Shown here: positions 8,557 through 15,604 of the stretch, one piece after another
Layout of the letters: each line of letters begins with the position of its first letter
Position numbering within the stretch: the stretch's first letter is position 1
DNA from: Streptomyces sp. CHD11
GTDB taxonomy: Bacteria; Actinomycetota; Actinomycetes; Streptomycetales; Streptomycetaceae
Assembly: GCF_018638295.1 (NCBI RefSeq)
Contig: NZ_JABTTS010000009.1
Location: 48,783-96,621, forward strand
Length of the DNA: 47,839 nt
Direction: 5' to 3'
Program-made: the position numbers and the translations under genes
Notes under the pieces: generated by a model
Database searches by the model: none
What the model saw: only the letters and a program-made list of their open reading frames with translations
Told to the model about the DNA's origin: nothing

Positions 8557-9807
8557 ATGCATCCAGTGGTCAAGCCCGCGCTCAGGCGCGGCTGGCGCGA
8601 TCTCAACACCGTGCAGTTCGGGATGACCCCGGCACACGCTCTGACTCTGGGTCCGGTGGACACGGCGACGGGCAGCTTCCTCGACCTTCTCGACGGCACC
8701 CGCGGTGTGGAGCTCCTGCGTGAGGAGGGCCGGCGCATGGATCTGCCCGACGGACATGTCGACCGGCTCGTACGACGGCTGTCGCGGGCCGGGCTGCTGG
8801 ACGACTCCCGCGGCGGCGGACCGGCCGGCGAGTCCCTGCGCGGGAGACCCGAGGTCCTCGAGCGGCTCCGCCCCGACCTGGCCTCCCTCGCCCTCACCAC
8901 CTCCGCACCGGGCGACCCGCTCCGCCGGCTGGCGGCGCGTCGCGGCACACGGGTGCAGGTGAGAGGCGCGGGCCGGGTGGGCGCGGCAGTCGCGGCGCTG
9001 CTGTCGGGGGCCGGGGTGGGCGAGGTCGAGGTGCGGGACGTCGGACGGGTCGAGCCGTGGGACGTCACACCGGGCGGTCTGCCCGCCGACGCCGTCGGGG
9101 ACCGCCGGGAGGAAGCGGCCCGCCGCGCTGTGCGCCGGGCCGCACCGGACCGACCGCCCCGCCGGGCCGCCCGCTCCCCCCTCGACGAGGGCGAGCCCCC
9201 GTTCTCCCTGGTGGTCCTCGCCCCGCGGGACGATGTCGCCGTGTACACGCCCGACCCGTCGGCCGCCGAGCCCCTCCTGTCCTCCGGCACGTCCCATCTC
9301 TACGCCGGCGTGGTGGAGGGGACCGGCGTGGCCGGTCCCCTGGTACTGCCCGGCGAGACGGGCTGTGCGGGCTGTCTCCAGCAGGACCGCGTCGACCGGG
9401 ACCCGGCCTGGCCCCGGCTGGTCGCCCAATGGCGCTCCGGACGGCAGCGCCGGGTGGGCGCCTGCGATCTGACCCTGGCCACGACCGTGGCGGGGCTGGC
9501 GGCCGCACACGCGCTCGCCTTCCTGGACGGCCGGGTGCCGTCCACGGCCGGCGCCCGCTGGGAGGTGTCCCTTCCCGGTCTGAACTGGCATGCTCGGCCG
9601 GTATGGCCCCACCCCGGCTGCCCGTGCGGAGCGGCCGGGAAGGACCAGGAGACCGAGCCGGAAGGCCATCCGGCAAAAGGTAAGGGAGAACACACCGCCG
9701 GGAGTGGGGGACCACGCGAGACAATGGCCGGGCCGAGGCCGTCGGACAAGTGGCGCCGACAGGCGGACGCGAAACGGCCGGCAGGTACTTGGAGGGCGCA
9801 TGTCTGA
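8557..9807 (+). CDS. ThiF/E1-like, TOMM cyclodehydratase-like protein
   Basis: A 416-residue protein resembling the E1-like partner domain of azole-forming (TOMM) cyclodehydratases and the ThiF fold. The first 85 residues look like a small winged-helix or peptide-recognition domain. A nucleotide-binding motif (VRGAGRVGAAVAALL) lies near residues 131-145. Paired cysteines GCAGC (near 270) and GCPCG (near 350) are placed like the zinc-binding Cys4 of E1 enzymes. The last 65 residues are charged and probably disordered. No YcaO partner, precursor peptide or dehydrogenase is nearby. Its stop overlaps the ABC1 kinase start by eight bases, so the two are coupled. It matches Rv3196 of M. tuberculosis in position. 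The substrate is unknown. Confidence 0.82.
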   Translation: MHPVVKPALRRGWRDLNTVQFGMTPAHALTLGPVDTATGSFLDLLDGTRGVELLREEGRRMDLPDGHVDRLVRRLSRAGLLDDSRGGGPAGESLRGRPEVLERLRPDLASLALTTSAPGDPLRRLAARRGTRVQVRGAGRVGAAVAALLSGAGVGEVEVRDVGRVEPWDVTPGGLPADAVGDRREEAARRAVRRAAPDRPPRRAARSPLDEGEPPFSLVVLAPRDDVAVYTPDPSAAEPLLSSGTSHLYAGVVEGTGVAGPLVLPGETGCAGCLQQDRVDRDPAWPRLVAQWRSGRQRRVGACDLTLATTVAGLAAAHALAFLDGRVPSTAGARWEVSLPGLNWHARPVWPHPGCPCGAAGKDQETEPEGHPAKGKGEHTAGSGGPRETMAGPRPSDKWRRQADAKRPAGTWRAHV

Positions 9808-11167
9808 TCTTCCCCGGAAGGCGGTCACCCGGACCGCCAAGCTGGCCGCGCTCCCGCTCGGTTTCGCCGGGCGGGCGACCTGGGGACTCGGCAAGCGGAT
9901 CGTGGGCGAGTCCGCGGAGCTTGTCGGCCGGGAACTGCAGCAGCGCACCGCCGAGCAGCTGTTCAAGGTGCTCGGCGAGCTCAAGGGCGGCGCGATGAAG
10001 TTCGGCCAGGCCCTGTCGGTCTTCGAGTCGGCCCTGCCGGAGGAAGTCGCCGGTCCCTATCGAGCGGCGCTGACCAAACTCCAGGAGGCCGCCCCGCCCA
10101 TGCCGACCCGCACCGTTCACACGGTGCTCGAGGAACGGCTGGGCGAGGACTGGCGGGAGCTGTTCTCGGAATTCGAGGACAAACCGTCCGCCGCGGCCTC
10201 GATCGGCCAGGTGCATCGGGCCGTCTGGCACGACGGCCGCGAGGTGGCGGTCAAGGTGCAGTACCCGGGGGCCGGCGAGGCCCTGCTGTCCGACCTGAAC
10301 CAGCTGAGCCGCTTCGCCCGCCTGCTGGGTCCGCTCGTTCCCGGTATGGACGTCAAACCGCTGATCACGGAGCTCAAGGACCGTGTGTCGGAGGAGCTGG
10401 ACTACGGGCTGGAGGCCCAGGCCCAGCGGGCCCACGCCGAGGAGTTCGACGGCGATCCGGATGTCGTCGTGCCGGACGTGGTCCACCAGGGCGACCAGGT
10501 ACTGATCACCGAATGGATGGACGGCATCCCGCTGTCGGAGATCATCTCGGACGGCACCGAGGCACAGCGCGACCGGGCCGGCCAGCTCCTGGCCCGCTTC
10601 CTGTTCTCCGGCCCCGCCCGCACCGGCCTGCTGCACGCCGACCCGCATCCGGGCAACTTCCGCCTGCTGCCCGGCGGTCCGACCGGTCAGGACGACTGGC
10701 GCCTGGGCGTACTGGACTTCGGCACCGTCGACCGGCTCCCGGGCGGACTGCCCTCCCCCATCGGCGAGGCTCTGCGCATCACTCTGGACGGCGATGCCGA
10801 AGCGGTCTACGCGATGCTCTGCTCGGAGGGCTTCGTCAAGGATTCGATCGAACTGGACCCGGAGGCCGTCCTGGAATATCTGCTGCCGATCATCGAGCCG
10901 GCCCGGGCCGAGGAGTTCACCTTCACCCGCGGCTGGATGCGAAGTCAGGCGGCCCGGATAGCCGACCCCCGCTCCCCCGCCTCCCAGCTCGCCAAGCAGC
11001 TCAATCTTCCCCCCGCCTACCTTCTGATCCACCGGGTGACCCTGAGCACGATCGGTGTGCTCTGCCAGCTGGGGGCGACGGTGCGGCTGCGGGACGAACT
11101 GGAGGAGTGGCTGCCCGCGTTCGTCCCGGAGGAGCCGGAGGTGGAGGAACCGGCCGCGGAGGCTTGA
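9800..11167 (+). CDS. ABC1/UbiB-family protein kinase-like protein
   Basis: A 455-residue atypical kinase of the ABC1/UbiB (ADCK) family. Visible motifs in order are KGGAMKFGQALS (the KxGQ signature, near residue 61), a conserved Ala-rich nucleotide loop (AAASIGQVHRA, in place of the canonical glycine-rich loop), VAVKVQYPG (catalytic lysine), LLHADPHPGNF (catalytic loop) and DFGTVDRLP (metal-binding Asp). The ATG at 9800 has GGAGGGCGC directly upstream. Streptomyces makes menaquinone, not ubiquinone, so a role in quinone or other lipid metabolism is inference. It corresponds to Rv3197, the usual neighbour of whiB7. It overlaps the ThiF-like gene by eight bases. Confidence 0.92.
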   Translation: MSDLPRKAVTRTAKLAALPLGFAGRATWGLGKRIVGESAELVGRELQQRTAEQLFKVLGELKGGAMKFGQALSVFESALPEEVAGPYRAALTKLQEAAPPMPTRTVHTVLEERLGEDWRELFSEFEDKPSAAASIGQVHRAVWHDGREVAVKVQYPGAGEALLSDLNQLSRFARLLGPLVPGMDVKPLITELKDRVSEELDYGLEAQAQRAHAEEFDGDPDVVVPDVVHQGDQVLITEWMDGIPLSEIISDGTEAQRDRAGQLLARFLFSGPARTGLLHADPHPGNFRLLPGGPTGQDDWRLGVLDFGTVDRLPGGLPSPIGEALRITLDGDAEAVYAMLCSEGFVKDSIELDPEAVLEYLLPIIEPARAEEFTFTRGWMRSQAARIADPRSPASQLAKQLNLPPAYLLIHRVTLSTIGVLCQLGATVRLRDELEEWLPAFVPEEPEVEEPAAEA

Positions 11168-11490
11168 CCGGTCCGGTCGGCGGGCCGGCACTCCGGGACC
11201 CGCCGACGCCGACGCCGACGCCGGGGCGGGGGCCTGCGCTACCACCACTGCGCGTCCAGACGCCCCTCGATGGCCCGCAGATGCTCACGCCGGACACCTC
11301 TCGCAGCAGTGCCGACGAGCACCGTCCTCCACGGAGAAGGTCCACGTCGGCTGCGGGCTCTCGGCGCGCTGCCGCACCGGGCACACACCAGCCGGCCCGG
11401 TTCCGCCGGGGGACCCTCGTCACCGCCACCGGAACGACTCGTCACCCGGCGACGACAACGCCGTCGCGGCGCGCCGTCCGGCACAACGCA
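11168..11490. other. Intergenic stretch without a convincing gene
   Basis: About 320 bases between the ABC1 kinase and the convergent terminator. Reading frames exist on both strands, including an 81-codon minus-strand frame (11239-11484) with a CARC motif. None has a good ribosome binding site or the strong third-position GC bias of the neighbouring genes. It may hold a decayed gene; I do not annotate one. Confidence 0.5.
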
Positions 11491-11530
11491 CCGCGGGGTC
11501 CGGTCCGTGTGGACGGACCGGACCCCGCGG
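11491..11530. terminator. Perfect 18-bp hairpin, bidirectional terminator
   Basis: Arms 11491-11508 and 11513-11530 are perfect reverse complements around a GTGG loop. It lies between the convergent ABC1 kinase and wblC transcription units, 47 bases after the stop codon of the wblC-coupled gene. This is the shape and location expected of a shared Streptomyces terminator. Confidence 0.9.
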
Positions 11531-11577
11531 GGACCACCGGGCCTCCGCCGGGGAGGCCAGCCATCGGGTGGGACGGG

Positions 11578-11901
11578 TTACTGCATGACCGCCATGGCGA
11601 GCGCCCGGCGGGCGCGCCGGGAGGCGATCTCGGCCCGGCGCTGCATCCGGCGCGCGGTCACCAGGCCCGCGGCCTGGCGCTCCTGTTGCGCCTCGTGCAG
11701 TCGCTCGTGCATTCGCGCACGAGCCATGGCTTCTTGCATGAGTTGCATCTCTCGGGTCCTGTTCTGGCGCGAGTCGTTCGCGCCGCTGGTGGTGAAGTCT
11801 TCGGTCGCGGAGCCTGCGGGCTCGTGAGTGGACGGCATCATCGGGGCCTGCTTCTGGGGTTCGTGCGTGAGGGGTCGGTCGATCGTTCCCGGGGTGTTCA
11901 T
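11578..11901 (-). CDS. Small basic helical protein coupled to wblC
   Basis: A 107-residue protein that I cannot assign to a family. The first half is polar and Pro/Thr-rich. The second half (from about residue 47) is a long Arg-, Met- and Ala-rich helix (MQLMQEAMARARMHERLHEA, then RRMQRRAEIASRRARRALAM) that could bind nucleic acid or pack as a coiled coil. Its ATG overlaps the wblC stop codon (ATGA), which implies translational coupling and expression under the same conditions as wblC, i.e. translation-inhibitor stress. A strong hairpin terminator follows. The function is open. Confidence 0.8.
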   Translation of the reverse strand: MNTPGTIDRPLTHEPQKQAPMMPSTHEPAGSATEDFTTSGANDSRQNRTREMQLMQEAMARARMHERLHEAQQERQAAGLVTARRMQRRAEIASRRARRALAMAVMQ

Positions 11902-12266
11902 GCTGTGACCGGGTTCTTGCGCGGGCGGCCACGCGGCCGCTTCCGGGCGACGACGACTCCCTGGACGAACAGCTCGCCACCCCAGACGCCCCAGGGCTCA
12001 CGCCGCTCCTTGGCGCCGGCGAGGCAGGCCTCCATCAGCGGGCAGGTGCGGCAGAGCGACTTGGCGTACTCGACGTCCGCGGGCGACTCGGCGAAGAAGA
12101 CCTCCGGGTCGTAGGAGCGGCACGGGACGGGCACGCCGAGGTTCTCGATGGCGTCGTCGAGCGCGGTGAGCGCGGTGAGCGGAGTCAAGGTCGGGTCCTC
12201 CGTGGAGCCGGACTTGGGGATCGTGTCGGAAGGCGGTACGGACGGAGCGTGCGCTTCGAGTTGCAC
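11898..12266 (-). CDS. wblC: WblC / WhiB7-type transcription factor
   Basis: A 122-residue WhiB-like iron-sulfur protein. The four cluster cysteines are C49, C72, C75 and C81 (PCRSYD, SLCRTCPLMEAC). GVWGG at residues 93-97 is the turn that contacts the principal sigma factor. RGRPRK (112-117) is an AT-hook, which distinguishes WblC/WhiB7 from other WhiB-like proteins. WhiB7/WblC activates intrinsic resistance genes in response to ribosome-targeting antibiotics and activates its own promoter. The order ABC1 kinase, this gene, uvrD2 matches the whiB7 locus of mycobacteria. It starts with a GTG at 12266 with AGGAAG about nine bases upstream. It is preceded by a roughly 590-base leader with an upstream ORF and an intrinsic terminator. 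Confidence 0.95.
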   Translation of the reverse strand: MQLEAHAPSVPPSDTIPKSGSTEDPTLTPLTALTALDDAIENLGVPVPCRSYDPEVFFAESPADVEYAKSLCRTCPLMEACLAGAKERREPWGVWGGELFVQGVVVARKRPRGRPRKNPVTA

Positions 12267-12378
12267 GGTTTCGTCTTCCTCGTCTGGTCGGTTCCGGCCT
12301 GTTGGGCCGGGTGGCGGCTTGGTACCGGGTCTTTTCCTGTCCCGAGGCGCTTCGCTCTCCCCGTTCGGGGAAAACAGA

Positions 12379-12413
12379 AGGGCCGCGGATCCCGGGTGGG
12401 GTTCCGCGGCCCT
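12379..12413 (-). terminator. Intrinsic terminator in the wblC leader (attenuator)
   Basis: On the minus strand an 11-bp perfect stem (arms 12403-12413 and 12379-12389, 13-base loop) is followed by TTCTGTTTTCC, a T-rich tract rare in this genome. It lies 113 bases upstream of the wblC start and about 21 bases downstream of the stop codon of the leader ORF. No gene ends here apart from that leader ORF, so a conditional attenuator is the natural reading. Confidence 0.85.
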
Positions 12414-12423
12414 GAAGGCGCCG

Positions 12424-12440
12424 GCCTGATCGCGTCAGGC
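12424..12440 (-). promoter_or_regulatory. Short hairpin spanning the leader-ORF stop codon
   Basis: GCCTGA (12435-12440 on the minus strand) pairs with TCAGGC (12424-12429) around a five-base loop. The stem includes the TGA of the leader ORF. A ribosome stalled on the last codons would cover this element, so it may take part in the switch that decides termination downstream (inference). Confidence 0.45.
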
Positions 12441-12752
12441 TGGATCACTCCAGGGTTCTGGCCCACGGAAGGCCCACATCAGGTGGTGCTGCGTCGTCTG
12501 CTTCCGGAATCCGGCACCGGCTGCCGCAAAGGCATAGGCCCCCGCCTCTGCCACTACTGCTGCTTCCAGTGCCTTGGTCGGTCGCTCATCGCGCTCACGG
12601 ACGGCAGGAGCCGCGGGAGCAACGCAGGACACGAGGCCTGCGGCACGGATGCCGGACAGACCGGTGCCCTGATCCGAGGCGCCGAGAATGCACAGGGAGA
12701 CGGCCGAGTGATCGGTCAGTTCGACGACGGAGCTGGTGTTGATGCTGATCAC
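12435..12752 (-). CDS. Leader ORF upstream of wblC (105 codons)
   Basis: A 105-codon frame starting with GTG at 12752, with a strong AGAGGAGGCG binding site seven bases upstream. The N-terminal third has clear Streptomyces third-position GC bias, so it is probably translated. The middle is Ala-rich. The last 14 residues, from an internal ATG at 12479, read MWAFRGPEPWSDPA and end 21 bases before the leader terminator. In mycobacterial and Streptomyces whiB7/wblC leaders a translated upstream ORF is known to control attenuation; its position here fits that role. Whether the whole ORF or only the terminal MWAF peptide is the functional unit cannot be told from sequence. Confidence 0.65.
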   Translation of the reverse strand: MISINTSSVVELTDHSAVSLCILGASDQGTGLSGIRAAGLVSCVAPAAPAVRERDERPTKALEAAVVAEAGAYAFAAAGAGFRKQTTQHHLMWAFRGPEPWSDPA

Positions 12753-12862
12753 TGGACTCGCCTCCTCTCGGCGTCTTGGGGACCGGGTCGAACCGGTCCG
12801 TGGATATGCAAGTAGAACACGGCTTCAAGGCCTGGGTGAAGGCCACTGTCCCCGTGGCTAAG

Positions 12863-12900
12863 AACCTATGGGGATCTCCGGGGCATGCGCAAACTATTTT
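12863..12900 (-). promoter_or_regulatory. Candidate wblC promoter with upstream AT-rich WblC site
   Basis: On the minus strand TTGCGC (-35, 12892-12887) and TAGGTT (-10, 12868-12863) are 18 bases apart, and an AAAATAG stretch (12900-12894) lies directly upstream of the -35. WhiB7/WblC is known to bind such AT-rich stretches with its AT-hook next to the -35 of its target promoters, including its own. It lies just after the uvrD2 stop codon, giving a leader of roughly 590 bases. Confidence 0.65.
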
Positions 12901-12915
12901 CTCGACGAGTTCGTA

Positions 12916-15123
12916 TCAGTCCGGATCACGCCCCCCGGCGACCTCGCGGCCTGCACAGATGGCCAGAACATCGGCCCCGTAGCGGTTCAGCTTGCGCATC
13001 CCCACCCCGGGAATGCGGGCGAGGCCGTGCTCGTCGTCGGGGACCGTCTCCGCGATGGCGATCAGCGTCTTGTCCGTGAAGACGCAGAAGGCCGGCTGTC
13101 CGCTGAGCTCCGCCTGGCCCGCACGCCACTCACGAAGCCGCTCGTACAGTCCCTCGTCCATGTCGGAGGGACAGTCCTCGCAGCGCATCAGCTTCATCTC
13201 GCCCGCCTCGGTCAGCGTGCGGCCGCAGACCCGGCAGCGGGCCGGGCTGCGCTGTCCCCGTCTCGGACCGGGCGTGACCCGGCCGGGCGCCGCGCCGGAG
13301 GAACCGCGCTCCACACCCCCGGCACCCGCGGCACCACCACGGCCCGCGGCCGTGACCGAACCGGGGCGCAGACCTGTGAGGAAGCGGCTGGCACGGCGGC
13401 TCGGCCGGCCGCCGGGCGAGCGGGAGAGAGCCCAGGAGAGATGGAGACGCTCACGCGCCCGGGTGACACCGACATAGAGGAGCCGGCGTTCCTCCTCCAT
13501 CTGCTCGTCCGTCTTTGCGTAGGTGATCGGCATCATGCCCTCGGCCACACCGACGAGGAAGACGACGTCCCACTCCAGCCCCTTGGCCGAGTGCAGCGAG
13601 GCAAGGGTGACGCCCTGCACCGTGGGGGCATGCTGGGCACCCGCCCGCTCGTCGAGCTCGGCGACGAGGTCGGCGAGCGTGGCGTCGGCACCGGCGGCGG
13701 CGCAGTCCTGGGCCAGATGCACCAGGGCGGCCAGTGACTCCCAGCGCTCCCGGACCGCGCCGGACCCCGCCGGGGGCTGCGTGCTCCAGCCCTCGCCCGA
13801 GAGTACGGCGCGCACCTGGGAGGGCAGGTCGGGGGCGTCGTCGAGGAGCGCGTCGTTGCGCCCGAAGCGGGCCGCGGCGCGCAGGGCGACGATCGCTCTG
13901 CGCACCTCGGGGCGGTCGAAGAACCGCTCGGCCCCGCGCAGCTGGTAGGGCACCCCGACATCGGCGAGGGCCTGTTCATACGTCTCGGACTGGGAGTTCG
14001 TGCGGAACAGCACCGCGATCTCGGCGGCCGGTACCCCCGCGGCGATCAGCTCACGGATGCGGCGCGCGGCGCCCTCGGCCTCCGCGGGCTCGTCGGAGTA
14101 CTCGGTGAAGACCGGCTCGGCCCCCGCGGCACGCTGGGAGACGAGCTCCAGCCGGTGATCGGCGGCGCGGCCGCGGGCCTGGGCGAGCAGTCCGTTCGCC
14201 AGCCGGACGACCTGGGGGGTCGATCGGTAGTCGCGGACGAGCTTGACGACCGTGGCACCGGGATGGCGCGTACGGAAGTCGAGCAGATGGTCGGGGGTTG
14301 CTCCCGTGAACGAGTAGATCGTCTGGCTGGCGTCGCCGACCACGCACAGGCTTTCCCGGTCGCCGAGCCACAGCTCCAGCAGGCGCTGCTGGAGGGGACT
14401 GACGTCCTGGTACTCGTCGACGACGAAGTGCTGGTACTGGGCGCGGACCTGGTCGGCGATGTCGTGCCGGTCCTGCAGGACGGCGACGGTCAGCAGCAGC
14501 ACGTCCTCGAAGTCGATGACGGCCCTCCGGCGCTTGAGGTCCTCGTAGGCGGAGTAGAGCTGGGCGACCTCCGCGGGATCACGGGGTGTCTCCCGGCCGG
14601 TCTTCGCGGCAGCGGCCGCGTAGTCCGCCGGAACGGTCTGGGTGACCTTGGACCATTCGATCTCGGCGGTGACGTCCCGCAGCTCTCCCCGGTCGAGCCG
14701 GATACGGCAGGCGGCGGCCGCGTCGGCGACCAGCTGTATCTTGCGGTCGACCAGCCGGGGCAGGGAACCACCGATCGCTTTCGGCCAGAAGTACTGGAGC
14801 TGGCGCAGCGCCGCGGAGTGGAAGGTGCGGGCCTGGACACCGGCGGCACCGAGCTGTCGCAGCCGGCCGCGCATCTCCCCGGCCGCCCGGTTGGTGAAGG
14901 TGACGGCGAGCACGCTGGAGGGCTGGAGGATCCCGGCGCGCACCCCGTAGGCGATCCGGTGGGTGATCGCCCGGGTCTTGCCCGTACCCGCGCCCGCCAG
15001 CACGCACACCGGGCCGTGCAGGGCGGTGGCCACGGCCCGCTGCTCGGGGTCGAGCCCTTCGAGCACCGCGTCGGCCGAGTCCGGTACCCGCGGGAAGAGG
15101 GGGGAGTGCGTTGCTGCTGTCAC
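12916..15123 (-). CDS. uvrD2: UvrD2-type superfamily 1 DNA helicase
   Basis: A 735-residue UvrD/PcrA-family 3'-5' DNA helicase of the actinobacterial UvrD2 subgroup. Walker A AGAGTGKT lies at residues 43-50; VDEYQDVSPLQ is motif II; VGDASQTIYSF is motif III; LHSAKGLEWDVVF and VGVTRARERLHLSW are later motifs. After the motor domains come a tetracysteine motif (CRVCGRTL, then CEDCPSD) and a C-terminal HRDC domain ending near LARIPGVGMRKLNRYGADVL, both hallmarks of mycobacterial UvrD2 (Rv3198c). I chose the GTG at 15123; the longer frame upstream runs into the mrx1 promoter and gene. It diverges from mrx1. Confidence 0.93.
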   Translation of the reverse strand: MTAATHSPLFPRVPDSADAVLEGLDPEQRAVATALHGPVCVLAGAGTGKTRAITHRIAYGVRAGILQPSSVLAVTFTNRAAGEMRGRLRQLGAAGVQARTFHSAALRQLQYFWPKAIGGSLPRLVDRKIQLVADAAAACRIRLDRGELRDVTAEIEWSKVTQTVPADYAAAAAKTGRETPRDPAEVAQLYSAYEDLKRRRAVIDFEDVLLLTVAVLQDRHDIADQVRAQYQHFVVDEYQDVSPLQQRLLELWLGDRESLCVVGDASQTIYSFTGATPDHLLDFRTRHPGATVVKLVRDYRSTPQVVRLANGLLAQARGRAADHRLELVSQRAAGAEPVFTEYSDEPAEAEGAARRIRELIAAGVPAAEIAVLFRTNSQSETYEQALADVGVPYQLRGAERFFDRPEVRRAIVALRAAARFGRNDALLDDAPDLPSQVRAVLSGEGWSTQPPAGSGAVRERWESLAALVHLAQDCAAAGADATLADLVAELDERAGAQHAPTVQGVTLASLHSAKGLEWDVVFLVGVAEGMMPITYAKTDEQMEEERRLLYVGVTRARERLHLSWALSRSPGGRPSRRASRFLTGLRPGSVTAAGRGGAAGAGGVERGSSGAAPGRVTPGPRRGQRSPARCRVCGRTLTEAGEMKLMRCEDCPSDMDEGLYERLREWRAGQAELSGQPAFCVFTDKTLIAIAETVPDDEHGLARIPGVGMRKLNRYGADVLAICAGREVAGGRDPD

Positions 15124-15161
15124 ACAGCCATGCTGCCAGGTCGCCGGAGACAGGTGAGCCG

Positions 15162-15173
15162 GTTGTCCACAGG
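15162..15173 (+). promoter_or_regulatory. DnaA box (Streptomyces consensus)
   Basis: GTTGTCCACAGG containing TTGTCCACA (15163-15171), in the divergent region between uvrD2 and mrx1, 40 bases upstream of the SigR-type -35 element. Identical over 12 bases to the copies near 8435 and 31704. Confidence 0.6.
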
Positions 15174-15213
15174 GCAGGCCTCGCGGTCGTACCAATGCGG
15201 CAGCCGTCACGTG

Positions 15214-15239
15214 GGAATGCCGGCGCTTCCCCGTACGTT
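15214..15239 (+). promoter_or_regulatory. SigR-type promoter of mrx1
   Basis: GGAAT (15214-15218), an 18-base spacer and GTT (15237-15239) match exactly the SigR consensus of Streptomyces coelicolor. SigR is released from its anti-sigma RsrA by disulfide stress. The gene it drives encodes a thiol oxidoreductase, as expected for the regulon. Confidence 0.85.
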
Positions 15240-15286
15240 CCCTCCTCGACGAGGACTTCCCCGAGCCGCCGAAGGAGCCGAAAGGC

Positions 15287-15544
15287 ATGCAGGGCACTGT
15301 GACGATGTACAGCACCACGTGGTGCGGCTACTGCCGCCGGCTGAAGAGCCAGATGGACCGTGAGGGCATCGCGTACACCGAGATCAACATCGAGCAGGAC
15401 CCTGAGTCCGCGGCGTTCGTGGAAAAGGCGAACGGCGGGAACCAGACGGTTCCGACCGTTCTCGTGCTCCCCGCCGCCGACGGCCCCGAGGTCGTCATGA
15501 CGAACCCGAGCCTCGCTCAGGTGAAGCAGGCGCTCGGCGCCTGA
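15287..15544 (+). CDS. mrx1: Mycoredoxin (glutaredoxin-like, Mrx1 type)
   Basis: An 85-residue glutaredoxin-fold protein with active site TWCGYC (Cys13 and Cys16), the CGYC variant seen in mycoredoxin-1 of M. tuberculosis (Rv3198A). Mycoredoxins reduce mycothiol mixed disulfides on proteins using mycothiol as electron donor. The conserved cis-proline loop is QTVPTVLV near residues 53-60. It starts with an ATG with AAGGAG upstream, is divergent from uvrD2 as in mycobacteria, lies behind an exact SigR promoter and is followed by a hairpin terminator. Confidence 0.94.
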   Translation: MQGTVTMYSTTWCGYCRRLKSQMDREGIAYTEINIEQDPESAAFVEKANGGNQTVPTVLVLPAADGPEVVMTNPSLAQVKQALGA

Positions 15545-15561
15545 CCTCGCGCTCGGCCCAG

Positions 15562-15590
15562 CCCCCGACCGGCCCGCCGCCGGCCGGGGG
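15562..15590. terminator. Terminator between mrx1 and the FGE-like gene
   Basis: CCCCCGACCGGC (15562-15573) pairs with GCCGGCCGGGGG (15579-15590) with one A/C mismatch, followed on the plus strand by TTTCGT. It lies between two convergent genes. Confidence 0.8.
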
Positions 15591-15604
15591 TTTCGTGTGC
15601 CGGT

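Noticed and set aside
8557..11167. A thiazole/oxazole-modified peptide (TOMM) biosynthetic cluster
   Set aside because: Only the E1-like protein is present. There is no YcaO cyclodehydratase, flavin dehydrogenase, transporter or precursor peptide, and the gene belongs to a conserved core pair.
11239..11484. 81-codon minus-strand frame with a CARC motif
   Set aside because: No ribosome binding site and only moderate third-position GC; it may be a relic but does not meet the standard for a gene.
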